From NCBI GenBank assembly GCA_005239865.1, contig SBBC01000033.1:1-57777 (forward strand): a DNA stretch of 57,777 nt, in the 5' to 3' direction. Positions 43,836 through 50,625 of the stretch are shown piece by piece. The notes beneath the pieces were generated by a model. It was not told where the DNA came from. It was given only the letters and a program-made list of their open reading frames with translations, and did no database searches. Positions within the stretch are counted from its first letter, which is position 1. Each line of letters begins with the position of its first letter. A program made the translations under genes and the position numbers. This DNA comes from Candidatus Microgenomatus auricola (GTDB taxonomy: Bacteria; Patescibacteriota; Patescibacteriia; SBBC01).

Positions 43836-43973
43836 GCATCTCCTTGTTGTTCGAGTCCGCGTTGTATAAGGAACACCCCACTGCTTGCGAGCCTACTTGC
43901 GCTCCTGGTAGTTGCCAATCAGGCCTTGATCCGGCCCCCCGCTCCAGTCATCAACTCGATGTACTGGCTGTAC

Positions 43974-44002
43974 TTGACAGCCGTGTTTTGGGCTGTTAAC
44001 AT
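43974..44002 (+). promoter_or_regulatory. promoter of the csoR-type gene
   Basis: TTGACA (43974-43979), a 17-base spacer and TAACAT (43997-44002) make a good promoter. Transcription would start near 44009, inside the operator palindrome, leaving about 12 bases before ATG 44021. Confidence 0.55.
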
Positions 44003-44017
44003 ACCCCCCAGGGGTAT
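44001..44017 (+). promoter_or_regulatory. CsoR-type operator
   Basis: ATACCCC-CCA-GGGGTAT is a perfect 7-bp inverted repeat with a 3-base centre. The G/C-tract palindrome is the type bound by CsoR-family tetramers, and it overlaps the -10 element and start site, so binding should block transcription of the gene for the repressor itself. Confidence 0.65.
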
Positions 44018-44020
44018 ATA

Positions 44021-44290
44021 ATGCCAATTTCCCAATTGAAGAAAAGGTCATCCCGCACGGTCGCGGCGCGAATCCACAAGCTGTCCGGACAACTGGAGGC
44101 GATTGAGCGGATGGTCAATGAGAAACGGTCATGCCACGAGCTGCTAGCACAGATCGAAGCGGTCCGGGCCGGCTTGGCCAGCGTGGCCGCGATTTTGGTG
44201 AATGAGGAGATTTGCCGGATGGCAAAAAACAAGCGGCTGGAGCCGCATGACGTGGTCCAACTTACCAGGACGTTTATTGAGCAAACGTGA
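44021..44290 (+). CDS. CsoR-family metal- or sulfur-sensing repressor
   Basis: An 89-residue all-helical DNA-binding protein of the CsoR/RcnR/CstR/FrmR family. ARIHKLSGQLEAIERMV is the first helix with its conserved R and G-Q, and SCHELLAQIEAVRAGLASVA is helix 2 with the sensor Cys38. A second Cys (65) lies two residues off the position of the second copper ligand in CsoR, so a classical copper site is doubtful. Persulfide or thiol sensing (CstR-like) would fit the thioredoxin and thioredoxin reductase genes downstream. A matching operator overlaps its promoter. ATG 44021 has no Shine-Dalgarno sequence. Confidence 0.82.
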   Translation: MPISQLKKRSSRTVAARIHKLSGQLEAIERMVNEKRSCHELLAQIEAVRAGLASVAAILVNEEICRMAKNKRLEPHDVVQLTRTFIEQT

Positions 44291-44378
44291 GGACGGAGCT
44301 GGGGATGGCGTTTTGGAATTTTGGGCTCAAGAGTAAGGAATTAAGAATTACGAATTAAGGCAGGCGAGGGAGAAAACA

Positions 44379-44702
44379 ATGGCGGAAATTACGTTGACCG
44401 ATCAAAGCTTTGAGCAGGAAGTACTGAAAGAGAGGTCAAAACCAGTGCTGGTGGATTTTTGGGCGAAGTGGTGTGCGCCGTGTAAAATGCAGAGCCCGAT
44501 CGTCGAGGAAATCGCCAAGGAATATGAAGGTAAAGCAAAGGTCGGCGGTTTGGAGGTCGACGAAAATCCGGAATTCGCACAGAAGTTCGGGATTTTGTCC
44601 ATTCCGACGCTCGTGATATTCAAGCACGGGAAGGTCGTCTGGCAGGGCGTCGGCTTGCACCGAAAGGAGCAGATCAAGCAGGCGCTGAATTCACAGCTCT
44701 AA
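44379..44702 (+). CDS. trxA: thioredoxin
   Basis: A 107-residue thioredoxin. VDFWAKWCAPCKMQSP carries the redox site as WCAPC instead of the common WCGPC. The cis-Pro is in FGILSIPTLVIFKHG. It reduces protein disulfides in the cytoplasm with electrons from TrxB. GGGAG nine bases before ATG 44379 is a good Shine-Dalgarno site. The trxB gene starts at the base after its stop. About 88 bases, including a low-complexity AT-rich linker, separate it from the csoR-type gene, so shared regulation is possible. Confidence 0.92.
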   Translation: MAEITLTDQSFEQEVLKERSKPVLVDFWAKWCAPCKMQSPIVEEIAKEYEGKAKVGGLEVDENPEFAQKFGILSIPTLVIFKHGKVVWQGVGLHRKEQIKQALNSQL

Positions 44703-45677
44703 ATGTACGATGTGATCATCATCGGCGGTGGCGCCGCTGGATTAACCGCCGCCCTCTATGCCGGCCGGCGGGCGCTAAAAACGCTGGTCTTGTCGCAGGA
44801 TATCGGGGGGCAGGCGTCTCTGACGTCGGAGATCGGGAATTACCCGGGCTTCGAGAGCGTTGATGGACTCGAGCTCATGGACAAATTCCGCAAACAGGCG
44901 GAGAAGTTCGGAGCCGAGGTCCGGCTCGAAGAGGCCCAAAGCGTGGAGCGAAACAGCGATGATTTTACAGTCACGACGTCGACCGGTAAATACGAGGCGC
45001 ACGCCGTGATTCTAGCGTTCGGTTTGACGCACAAGCATCTTGATGTCCCAGGCGAAAAACCGTTGATTGGCAAGGGCGTAGTGTTCTGCGCAACCTGCGA
45101 CGCGCCACTTTACAAAGGGAAAAGAGTAGCGGTGGTCGGCGGCGGGAACTCGGCCATGGACGCGGCTTTGCTATTAAGCAAGCTGTGTCCAGAGGTTCAC
45201 CTGTTGAACAAAAATCCGGAACTTCGCGGTGAACACGTTCTCATGGAACGCCTAAAGAAAACCAAGAACGTCACGGTCCACTACAGTGTGACGGTGGAGG
45301 AAGTACTGGGACCAGAGCGCGTTCAGGGGATCAGATTCACCCAAGACGGCCACGCGCAGACGCTCGACGTGGACGGCGTGTTCGTGGAAATCGGATTCAC
45401 CGTGAATTCTAAACTGGTTGACAATCTGGTCGAGCTTGACGACCGCAAACAAGTCATCATCACGAACGACAACGGGACAAGCATCCCGGGCGTGTTCGCC
45501 GCTGGCGACGTGACCACGATCGAACAAAAGCAGATCGTCATCTCCGCCGGCGAAGGCGCGAAAGCGGCGCTAGCTGCTTATCAGTACTTGCAGGCGCGGG
45601 GACTTAAGAAGAAAGCGGCTAAGATCGACTGGGGCGTGAAGACGCCGAAGCATCATGAGTCCGTTACCGTAGAGTAA
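44703..45677 (+). CDS. trxB: thioredoxin reductase
   Basis: A 324-residue flavoprotein of the low-molecular-weight type. IIIGGGAAGLTAALYAGRR binds FAD, VFCATCDAPLYKG holds the redox Cys pair (C-A-T-C), VAVVGGGNSAMDAALLL binds NADPH, and GVFAAGDVT is the second FAD motif. It passes electrons from NADPH to thioredoxin. The ATG follows the trxA stop directly, so the two are one transcript. The extra basic C-terminal tail (KKKAAKIDWGVKTPKHH) is slightly longer than usual. Confidence 0.93.
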   Translation: MYDVIIIGGGAAGLTAALYAGRRALKTLVLSQDIGGQASLTSEIGNYPGFESVDGLELMDKFRKQAEKFGAEVRLEEAQSVERNSDDFTVTTSTGKYEAHAVILAFGLTHKHLDVPGEKPLIGKGVVFCATCDAPLYKGKRVAVVGGGNSAMDAALLLSKLCPEVHLLNKNPELRGEHVLMERLKKTKNVTVHYSVTVEEVLGPERVQGIRFTQDGHAQTLDVDGVFVEIGFTVNSKLVDNLVELDDRKQVIITNDNGTSIPGVFAAGDVTTIEQKQIVISAGEGAKAALAAYQYLQARGLKKKAAKIDWGVKTPKHHESVTVE

Positions 45678-45688
45678 CAGACAGTGCG

Positions 45689-46963
45689 GTGTCACCCACA
45701 AATTTTTTCCAGAACGTTATGCATGAGCTTCGTCAGGCCGCCGAGATCGGTCATCTGCCGCAGCACGCACTCGAGATCCTGAAACAGCCGCAACGGATTT
45801 TCCAGGTGGCCATTCCGGTTCGGATGGATAAAGGGACGACAAAAATCTTCACCGGTTTTCGCGTCCAGCACAACGACGCTCGCGGTCCCTTCAAGGGCGG
45901 GATTCGTTTTCATCCGCGGACTGATTTGAGCGAAGTCAAAGCGTTAGCCCTCCTGATGTCAATGAAGTGCGCGGCCGTCAATATCCCTTTTGGCGGGGCC
46001 AAGGGCGGGGTGGCGGTTGATCCGAAATCCCTTTCAGCGCGCGAACTCGAGGACTTGTCTCGGGGCTGGGTGCGGGCGATGTACAAGTACTTGGGTCCGG
46101 AAGTGGATATCCCGGCGCCGGATGTCTATACGACGCCGAAGATCATGGCTTGGATGGTTGACGAGTACAGCCGGTTGACCGGCAAGTGGCAGCCCGGCGC
46201 GTTCACTGGCAAACCTCGGGAAATTGGGGGATCAGTCGGACGCGAATCCGCCACTGGCCTCGGAGGAGCAATCATGTTGAAGGCGCTCTTGCAGAAACTT
46301 CGGCGGTCGCCGAGACAGACGACGGTCGCGGTTCAGGGGTTCGGAAACGTCGGCTACCACCTGGCCGAAGAACTCCATCGGACCGGCTACAAAGTCATTG
46401 CGATTTCCGATTCGCGAGGTGGGATCGCTGACCTCCGTCGCCAGGGGATGGATCCGGCGCACGTGCTGGCCACGAAACAGAAGCGGGGAATGATCGCTGG
46501 CGTGTACTGCGTCGGGACAGTTTGCGATTTCAAGAACTACAAAGCCATCTCAAACGAGGACGTGCTGACGATGAAGGTTGACGTGCTCGTTCCGGCGGCT
46601 CTCGAGAACGCGATCACGAAGGACAACGCCGGTCGCGTCCAAGCCAAGATTATCTTGGAGATGGCGAATGGCGCGATTACTTCGGAAGCCAACGCCAAGC
46701 TCCAGCGGAAGAATACGGTCATCGTGCCGGACATCATCGCCAACGCCGGCGGCGTTGTTGGCTCGTACTTCGAGTGGGTCCAGAACTTGACGAACAGCTA
46801 CTGGCCGGAGGAGAAATTCGAACAACGCTTGAGGTCGGTCATGGAAAAAGCCTTCACCAGCGTGTGGTCGATGGGGACGGAGCTAAAAACGAATCTTCGG
46901 GTGGCTGCCTGGATTATTGCGACGCGAAGAATTGCGCAAGCGATTGAGGCACGGGGATGGTGA
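45689..46963 (+). CDS. gdhA: glutamate dehydrogenase (Glu/Leu/Phe/Val family)
   Basis: A 424-residue enzyme that interconverts glutamate with 2-oxoglutarate and ammonia using NAD(P). GPFKGGIRFHP and NIPFGGAKGGVAVDP contain the substrate-binding lysines, PAPDVYTTPKIMAWMVDEY the catalytic Asp region, and VAVQGFGNVGYHLAEEL the nucleotide-binding loop. The likely start is GTG 45689, 11 bases after trxB; ATG 45719 is an alternative. The length matches the hexameric small type. It would supply glutamate for the aminotransferase and amidotransferase steps and for central nitrogen use. Confidence 0.92.
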   Translation: MSPTNFFQNVMHELRQAAEIGHLPQHALEILKQPQRIFQVAIPVRMDKGTTKIFTGFRVQHNDARGPFKGGIRFHPRTDLSEVKALALLMSMKCAAVNIPFGGAKGGVAVDPKSLSARELEDLSRGWVRAMYKYLGPEVDIPAPDVYTTPKIMAWMVDEYSRLTGKWQPGAFTGKPREIGGSVGRESATGLGGAIMLKALLQKLRRSPRQTTVAVQGFGNVGYHLAEELHRTGYKVIAISDSRGGIADLRRQGMDPAHVLATKQKRGMIAGVYCVGTVCDFKNYKAISNEDVLTMKVDVLVPAALENAITKDNAGRVQAKIILEMANGAITSEANAKLQRKNTVIVPDIIANAGGVVGSYFEWVQNLTNSYWPEEKFEQRLRSVMEKAFTSVWSMGTELKTNLRVAAWIIATRRIAQAIEARGW

Positions 46964-46972
46964 TGCTCGGGT

Positions 46973-46991
46973 GGGAAACCTACGGTTTCCC
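46973..46991 (+). repeat. perfect hairpin after gdhA
   Basis: GGGAAACC (46973-46980), loop TAC and GGTTTCCC (46984-46991) form an 8-bp perfect stem 9 bases after the gdhA stop. No T run follows, so it is more like an mRNA 3' end stabiliser or a small repeat than an intrinsic terminator. The next 120 bases up to ATG 47112 hold no gene. Confidence 0.45.
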
Positions 46992-47111
46992 CCTCCGATG
47001 CTCCGCTTTTCCCTGTACGGTGTCGCGCTGCCTCGCTCGTCTAGGGTCCCGTCCTTCGGACACCCTGATCCTCGCTCCGGCGGACGCGACAATTGTCTTT
47101 GAAGTAAATCC

Positions 47112-47537
47112 ATGATGCAGAAACTTCATCACTGGCCACTCAAAGCTGTCCACCCGTGGGTGTCGAAGCACTATCACTACGCCGTGGTTGGCGCTTCGGC
47201 CAATCCGGAAAAGTTCGGGAATATTATTTTTTTCGATCTCAAGAACGCCGGCTTTATGGTGACGCCGGTGAATCCCCGCCTACGCGAACTCGGTGGCGTC
47301 AAGGCCGTATCTCGTCTTCAAGATATGATGCCGAAACCAGAGGTGGCAATTGTCGTCGTTCCGCCTGACGTGGGCATGAAAGTGATTGATGATGCGGTTG
47401 AGGCGGGAGTCAAGAAACTGTGGTTCCAGCCGGGGGCCGAGTCGCCGGAACTCCAAAAGAAAACCGCTGACGCCGGCCTGGACGCGATCACCGACGGCTC
47501 GTGCATCATGGTTGTCCGTCGGCAAATCGAACGGTAG
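47112..47537 (+). CDS. CoA-binding domain protein
   Basis: A 141-residue Rossmann-fold protein of the CoA_binding_2 family. HYAVVGASANPEKFGNIIFF is the nucleotide-binding loop, YTVTPVNPRL-like residues (FMVTPVNPRL) follow, and KKLWFQPGAESPELQKKT and GSCIMVV complete the fold. Members resemble the CoA-binding part of succinyl-CoA synthetase alpha, but their role is unknown. Two ATG codons (47112 and 47115) can serve as start. The gene is followed by the promoter of the large untranslated region. Confidence 0.82.
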   Translation: MMQKLHHWPLKAVHPWVSKHYHYAVVGASANPEKFGNIIFFDLKNAGFMVTPVNPRLRELGGVKAVSRLQDMMPKPEVAIVVVPPDVGMKVIDDAVEAGVKKLWFQPGAESPELQKKTADAGLDAITDGSCIMVVRRQIER

Positions 47538-47584
47538 TCAATCGCGGATCAGTTCCTAACCTTAGCCAAAAAACAAACCCCGGA

Positions 47585-47613
47585 TTGACCAAATTAATAA
47601 AAAGGGATATAGT
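47585..47613 (+). promoter_or_regulatory. strong promoter of the structured RNA region
   Basis: TTGACC (47585-47590, 5 of 6), a 17-base A-rich spacer and TATAGT (47608-47613, 5 of 6) form one of the best promoters in the window. It points at a 1.3-kb stretch without a convincing gene. Confidence 0.65.
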
Positions 47614-47619
47614 CCTAGA

Positions 47620-48947
47620 TTGTAGTTTTGTTTTTCCACAACCGCAGGACTACATGAGGGATTTTCCCTCTTGAGATCTTTGATAGCGCGAGACAAGCGA
47701 GAAAGCGGTTTTTCCCCCATCCTTCAAGGACGGATGGTCGAAAGGAGCAGAGTACATGACGTGCTCGCTGAAGTTTCCTTCATGAGGATGTTGCCTGAGA
47801 AACCCCGCCATGGAATTCTCGAGTTCCATCCGCAATGACCGGGATACGGTCGCGAGTCCCTTTTGGGCACGGGGAATATCGAGCGTTCGCATGAACAGGT
47901 TTTTTGGGCGATCACTCCACAGCGCATGGAGCAGGCACAGCTGTCCAGGTGCTAGCGGCCCTCCCTCCAACCTGTGAGCCGCGGCGACGTTTCAAAACGC
48001 CGCCGCCGAACTTTCCGTAGCAACAGTTCAAGGAAAGGAACTGATGCATGAACACGGAAAGGGCGCCCCCCAGCTAGGGCGGGCAGTACGTTCCGACAGC
48101 CGTGGGTTCAGTTGGTTTGTTGGTGGCGCAAAGGCCTGACCGTTGTGAACCGACGGTTGTCGCGGTTGACCCAAGGCCAGCGGTGTCGCTGGAAGTCAAA
48201 TGGACTTGGGAAGAACTTACGGAGTTCCGGCACACCGCGGCCTTGGAAGGTTTCACCCAAGCGAGCTTGGTGTCAGGTTGTTTCCTGAAGACCGTGGACG
48301 CTCCACACCATGCACTCTCGGACCGAGAAACGGTCGTTCATAAAAAGCATGTGGTCGCTGGAGGATACGTCAAGCGGTTCTTCGGGACGTTCCCCCGCGA
48401 ACGGCTGACCAGAGTCCGTGAACTTTGGACAACCGTTCGCTCGACGGACCAGCGCAATCCAAGGAGGAGGATTGCAAGCCATGTGTATTCGTGGTCCGTA
48501 AGAAGTTTGGACTGGGAGCCAGGTGCGCCGGGCGAAACCAAGTCCCGGAAGTTCCCGGCGCACCACTCCCGGCACTTCCGCACACCTTGTGCACGTACGC
48601 GGCGGCATGGCGTTCCAATGCCTGGTCAACAAACCCGGAGTCCACGTAGGACACCATGTCGCCGTCTTTTTCACCAGGAAAGGTGAACTGCCACATGCCG
48701 ATGCCGAAGCATCTCTTTCGGACGTACCGGTTCATCCAGAGGCAGAGTGGGTACAAGATCTCCAAGCGCAGTCAGCGCCGCGGCTGGCACCGGGCCAGGG
48801 ATTGCCCGTAAATCGCTTTCAATGCTTGAGAGGCGAGCGTCACCAACACGGTGAAGTGCCCTTTCGCCAAGGTCAGGGCATCAAGATCCGGGGCGCTCGC
48901 CCCGCTGTTCTCCTGAAGGGTTTCCGATTTTCGGCCCCTTCTTTTTT
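47620..48947 (+). ncRNA. candidate large structured RNA (about 1.3 kb), unknown class
   Basis: No frame on either strand gives a convincing protein here. The plus strand is rich in perfect hairpins: GAGGGA/TCCCTC (47656-47670), CCATCC/GGATGG (47717-47737), ATGGAA/TTCCAT (47810-47829), GACCG/CGGTC (47837-47851), CAGTTC/GAACTG (48024-48043), CCAAG/CTTGG (48257-48270), GCAATCC/GGATTGC (48454-48475), an 11-bp stem 48522-48532 with 48554-48564, TTCACC/GGTGAA (48670-48687), CCGAA/TTCGG (48704-48721), TGCCCT/AGGGCA (48857-48880) and GGGGC/GCCCC (48890-48903). A near-consensus promoter precedes it and an intrinsic terminator ends it. RNase P, tmRNA and SRP signatures were looked for and not seen. A minus-strand ORF of 106 codons (47650-47970) is the main competing reading. 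Confidence 0.5.
48915..48947 (+). terminator. intrinsic terminator
   Basis: GAAGGG (48915-48920) pairs with CCCTTC (48936-48941), with CCGA (48924-48927) and TCGG (48931-48934) stacked inside around a TTT loop. Six T (48942-48947) follow at once. It ends the transcript coming from the promoter at 47585, 42 bases before rnhB. Confidence 0.8.
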
Positions 48948-48989
48948 ATTGCCTCTGGATAGTTCACGGCGTACAATAGAGGTGATTGT

Positions 48990-49628
48990 ATGGTTGTGCC
49001 TCACACGAAAGAAGAGCAGGCCCTGCGTCAGGCCGGTCACCGACACGTCGCCGGAGCGGACGAAGTGGGCAAAGGCGCATGGGCCGGCCCGCTCGTGGCC
49101 GCGGCAGTCATCCTACCGACCGAGTTCGCGGTCGCCGGCGTGCGCGATTCAAAGCAGTTGAGCCCGCGTCAACGTCAAGCGCTGTTCGTGCGGATTACCA
49201 AGCGCGCAGTCAGTTGGGCGGTCCACGTCGTACCGAATTCCGTCATCGATCGCCGTGGCATCAAGCACGCCAACGTTCAAGCGTTGCAGCAAGCCCTGCG
49301 AAAATTGCACATCCAGCCCGACGCCGCGTTGGTTGACGCGATCCGCGTGAAGCACGGGAAGAAACCGGTCAAGGCGATCATCAAGGGCGACGAAAAGGTT
49401 TTGAGCATTGCGGCCGCATCGATTGTTGCGAAGGTCGTCCGCGATACACTGATGTCCGGTTTCGAACGTCAGTATCCCGGCTACGGCTTTGCGCGACACA
49501 AGGGGTATGGGACGGCAGAGCATGAACTACGTTTGAAAGATCTCGGCCCATCCGACATTCACCGGAAAAGCTTTGCGCCGGTCAAGAGGGTCGGGAAGAA
49601 ACAGACCTCACGGAAAGTAAAACCATGA
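48990..49628 (+). CDS. rnhB: ribonuclease HII
   Basis: A 212-residue RNase H2-type enzyme that removes RNA from RNA-DNA hybrids, including single ribonucleotides in DNA. AGADEVGKGAWAGPLVAAAV has the first acidic pair (D-E), and VRDSKQLSPRQR and ALVDAIRVKHG provide the other metal ligands. GDEKVLSIAAASIVAKVVRD and YPGYGFARHKGYGT are further signatures. AGAGGTGA five bases before ATG 48990 is a strong ribosome binding site, and TTGCCT-17-TACAAT (48949-48977) may be its promoter. The stop overlaps the next ATG as ATGA. Confidence 0.93.
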   Translation: MVVPHTKEEQALRQAGHRHVAGADEVGKGAWAGPLVAAAVILPTEFAVAGVRDSKQLSPRQRQALFVRITKRAVSWAVHVVPNSVIDRRGIKHANVQALQQALRKLHIQPDAALVDAIRVKHGKKPVKAIIKGDEKVLSIAAASIVAKVVRDTLMSGFERQYPGYGFARHKGYGTAEHELRLKDLGPSDIHRKSFAPVKRVGKKQTSRKVKP

Positions 49629-50188
49629 CCGAACTCGTCGCCACCGGTCGAACATTTCTTGATCCGGCAAAACTCCTGGAACGCGCCGGGATTGCGCCGG
49701 GCATGCGAGTCGGCGACTTTGGGGTCGGCGGGGCGGCGTACTTCGCCGTGCAGGCGGGAAAGATGATCGGCGAACACGGCCTCGTGTACGGGATCGATGT
49801 GTTCAAGCCGGCCCTGTCGGGAGCGATGAGCAAAGCGAAGCTCGCCGGTTGCAGGAACTTCAGGCCGGTTTGGTCGAACCTTGAAATGTTCGGCGCCGCC
49901 CGCTCGGTTCCGAACGACTCGGTTGATCTTGGCATTCTTGTCAACGTGCTCCATCAGTCAAAAAAGCAAAAGGACGTTTTGAAAGAGTGTGCTCGGATGC
50001 TCAAACCCGGCAGTCGCCTACTGATCGTCGACTGGATGAAGGGCGGCGAGCGCTTCGGGCCAAAACGCGAACAAATCGTGCCGGCTAATCGGGTGGTCGA
50101 CCTGTGTACCCAGGCAGGACTGGCCTTGTTCGACCAGTTCGAGGCCGGTCCGTATCACTACGGGATCGTGGTGGTCAAGGCGGGGTAG
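49625..50188 (+). CDS. class I SAM-dependent methyltransferase
   Basis: A 187-residue methyltransferase. The SAM loop is GMRVGDFGVGGAAYFAVQAG (with GVGG instead of GCGTG), YGIDVFKPAL gives the ribose-binding acid, and VDLGILVNVLHQSKKQKDVL corresponds to motif IV of the UbiE-like class. KPGSRLLIVDW is the usual fifth strand. It is coupled to rnhB by ATGA overlap and lies 2 bases before the yraN-type gene. The substrate is unknown. Confidence 0.82.
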   Translation: MTELVATGRTFLDPAKLLERAGIAPGMRVGDFGVGGAAYFAVQAGKMIGEHGLVYGIDVFKPALSGAMSKAKLAGCRNFRPVWSNLEMFGAARSVPNDSVDLGILVNVLHQSKKQKDVLKECARMLKPGSRLLIVDWMKGGERFGPKREQIVPANRVVDLCTQAGLALFDQFEAGPYHYGIVVVKAG

Positions 50189-50190
50189 GC

Positions 50191-50544
50191 ATGCCGACCG
50201 GCGCAACGCGACTCGGGTGGCGCGGCGAGGAGATCGCGCGTTCTTCCCTCGAGCGGCAGGGCTGGGTGCTCGTACAGAAGCATTTCCGAACGCGCGAGGG
50301 AGAAATCGATTTGGTCATGAAAGACGGCCGGACGTTGGTGTTCGTGGAAGTCAAAACCCGACGCAGCCCGAAGTTCGGTCTACCTGAAGAGTCGATTACT
50401 CCGAAAAAACTGGAGCGAATGTTCGCCGCTGGAGAACGGTATCTGCAACGGCATCCGCATCATGGACCGATTCGATTTGATCTGATGGTCCTTGACTCAA
50501 GCGCGGGGGAGCAAAAAGTTCGACATCACCGGAACATCTCCTGA
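50191..50544 (+). CDS. UPF0102 (YraN) family protein
   Basis: A 117-residue protein with the restriction-endonuclease-like fold of YraN. LGWRGEEIARSSLERQGW, EGEIDLVMKDGRTLVFVEVKTR (E-x-D and E-V-K catalytic-type residues) and PIRFDLMVL are the family blocks. I place the start at ATG 50191, two bases after the methyltransferase stop. Members are linked to Holliday-junction or DNA processing through domain similarity, but their function is not established. Its usual neighbour RNase HII is two genes upstream. Confidence 0.9.
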   Translation: MPTGATRLGWRGEEIARSSLERQGWVLVQKHFRTREGEIDLVMKDGRTLVFVEVKTRRSPKFGLPEESITPKKLERMFAAGERYLQRHPHHGPIRFDLMVLDSSAGEQKVRHHRNIS

Positions 50545-50555
50545 ATGATCGGCTA

Positions 50556-50583
50556 TTGACAGAAAACAGCGACTTGCTATGAT
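50556..50583 (+). promoter_or_regulatory. nusA promoter
   Basis: TTGACA (50556-50561, perfect), a 16-base spacer and TATGAT (50578-50583, 5 of 6) predict a start near 50590, directly at the base of the hairpin that follows. Confidence 0.7.
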
Positions 50584-50591
50584 ACCAGTAG

Positions 50592-50615
50592 ACGAGCATC
50601 AAGCTCGTTGTTTTT
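50592..50615 (+). terminator. terminator-like hairpin at the nusA transcript 5' end
   Basis: ACGAGC (50592-50597), loop ATCAA and GCTCGT (50603-50608) form 6 perfect pairs, followed by TG and five T (50611-50615). It begins one or two bases after the predicted start of nusA transcription and ends 11 bases before ATG 50626. It could be an attenuator sensitive to NusA itself or a 5' stabilising stem. Confidence 0.5.
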
Positions 50616-50625
50616 GAGTACCCCG

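Noticed and set aside
43930-43946. Additional tRNA ending in CCCGCTCCA
   Set aside because: No matching 5' acceptor strand, anticodon arm or T-arm can be built upstream. At most it is a 3' end fragment.
44017-44022. TATAAT as the -10 element of the csoR-type gene
   Set aside because: It overlaps the ATG at 44021, so it cannot start that transcript. TAACAT at 43997-44002 has correct spacing from TTGACA.
46973-46991. Intrinsic terminator after gdhA
   Set aside because: The 8-bp hairpin is perfect but is followed by C-rich sequence, not a T run.
47650-47970. Minus-strand ORF of 106 codons inside the structured region
   Set aside because: It needs a TTG start, has no ribosome binding site and no recognised family, and lies opposite the plus-strand promoter and hairpins. 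It is kept only as the main alternative reading.
48102-48765. Overlapping ORFs on both strands in the same region
   Set aside because: Their compositions do not look like proteins over the full length, and the most protein-like piece (minus strand, 48560-48765) runs into unrelated sequence without a homopolymer that would explain a frameshift.
47620-48947. RNase P RNA, tmRNA or SRP RNA
   Set aside because: The conserved strings of these RNAs were searched for by eye and not found, and the length does not fit tmRNA or SRP RNA.
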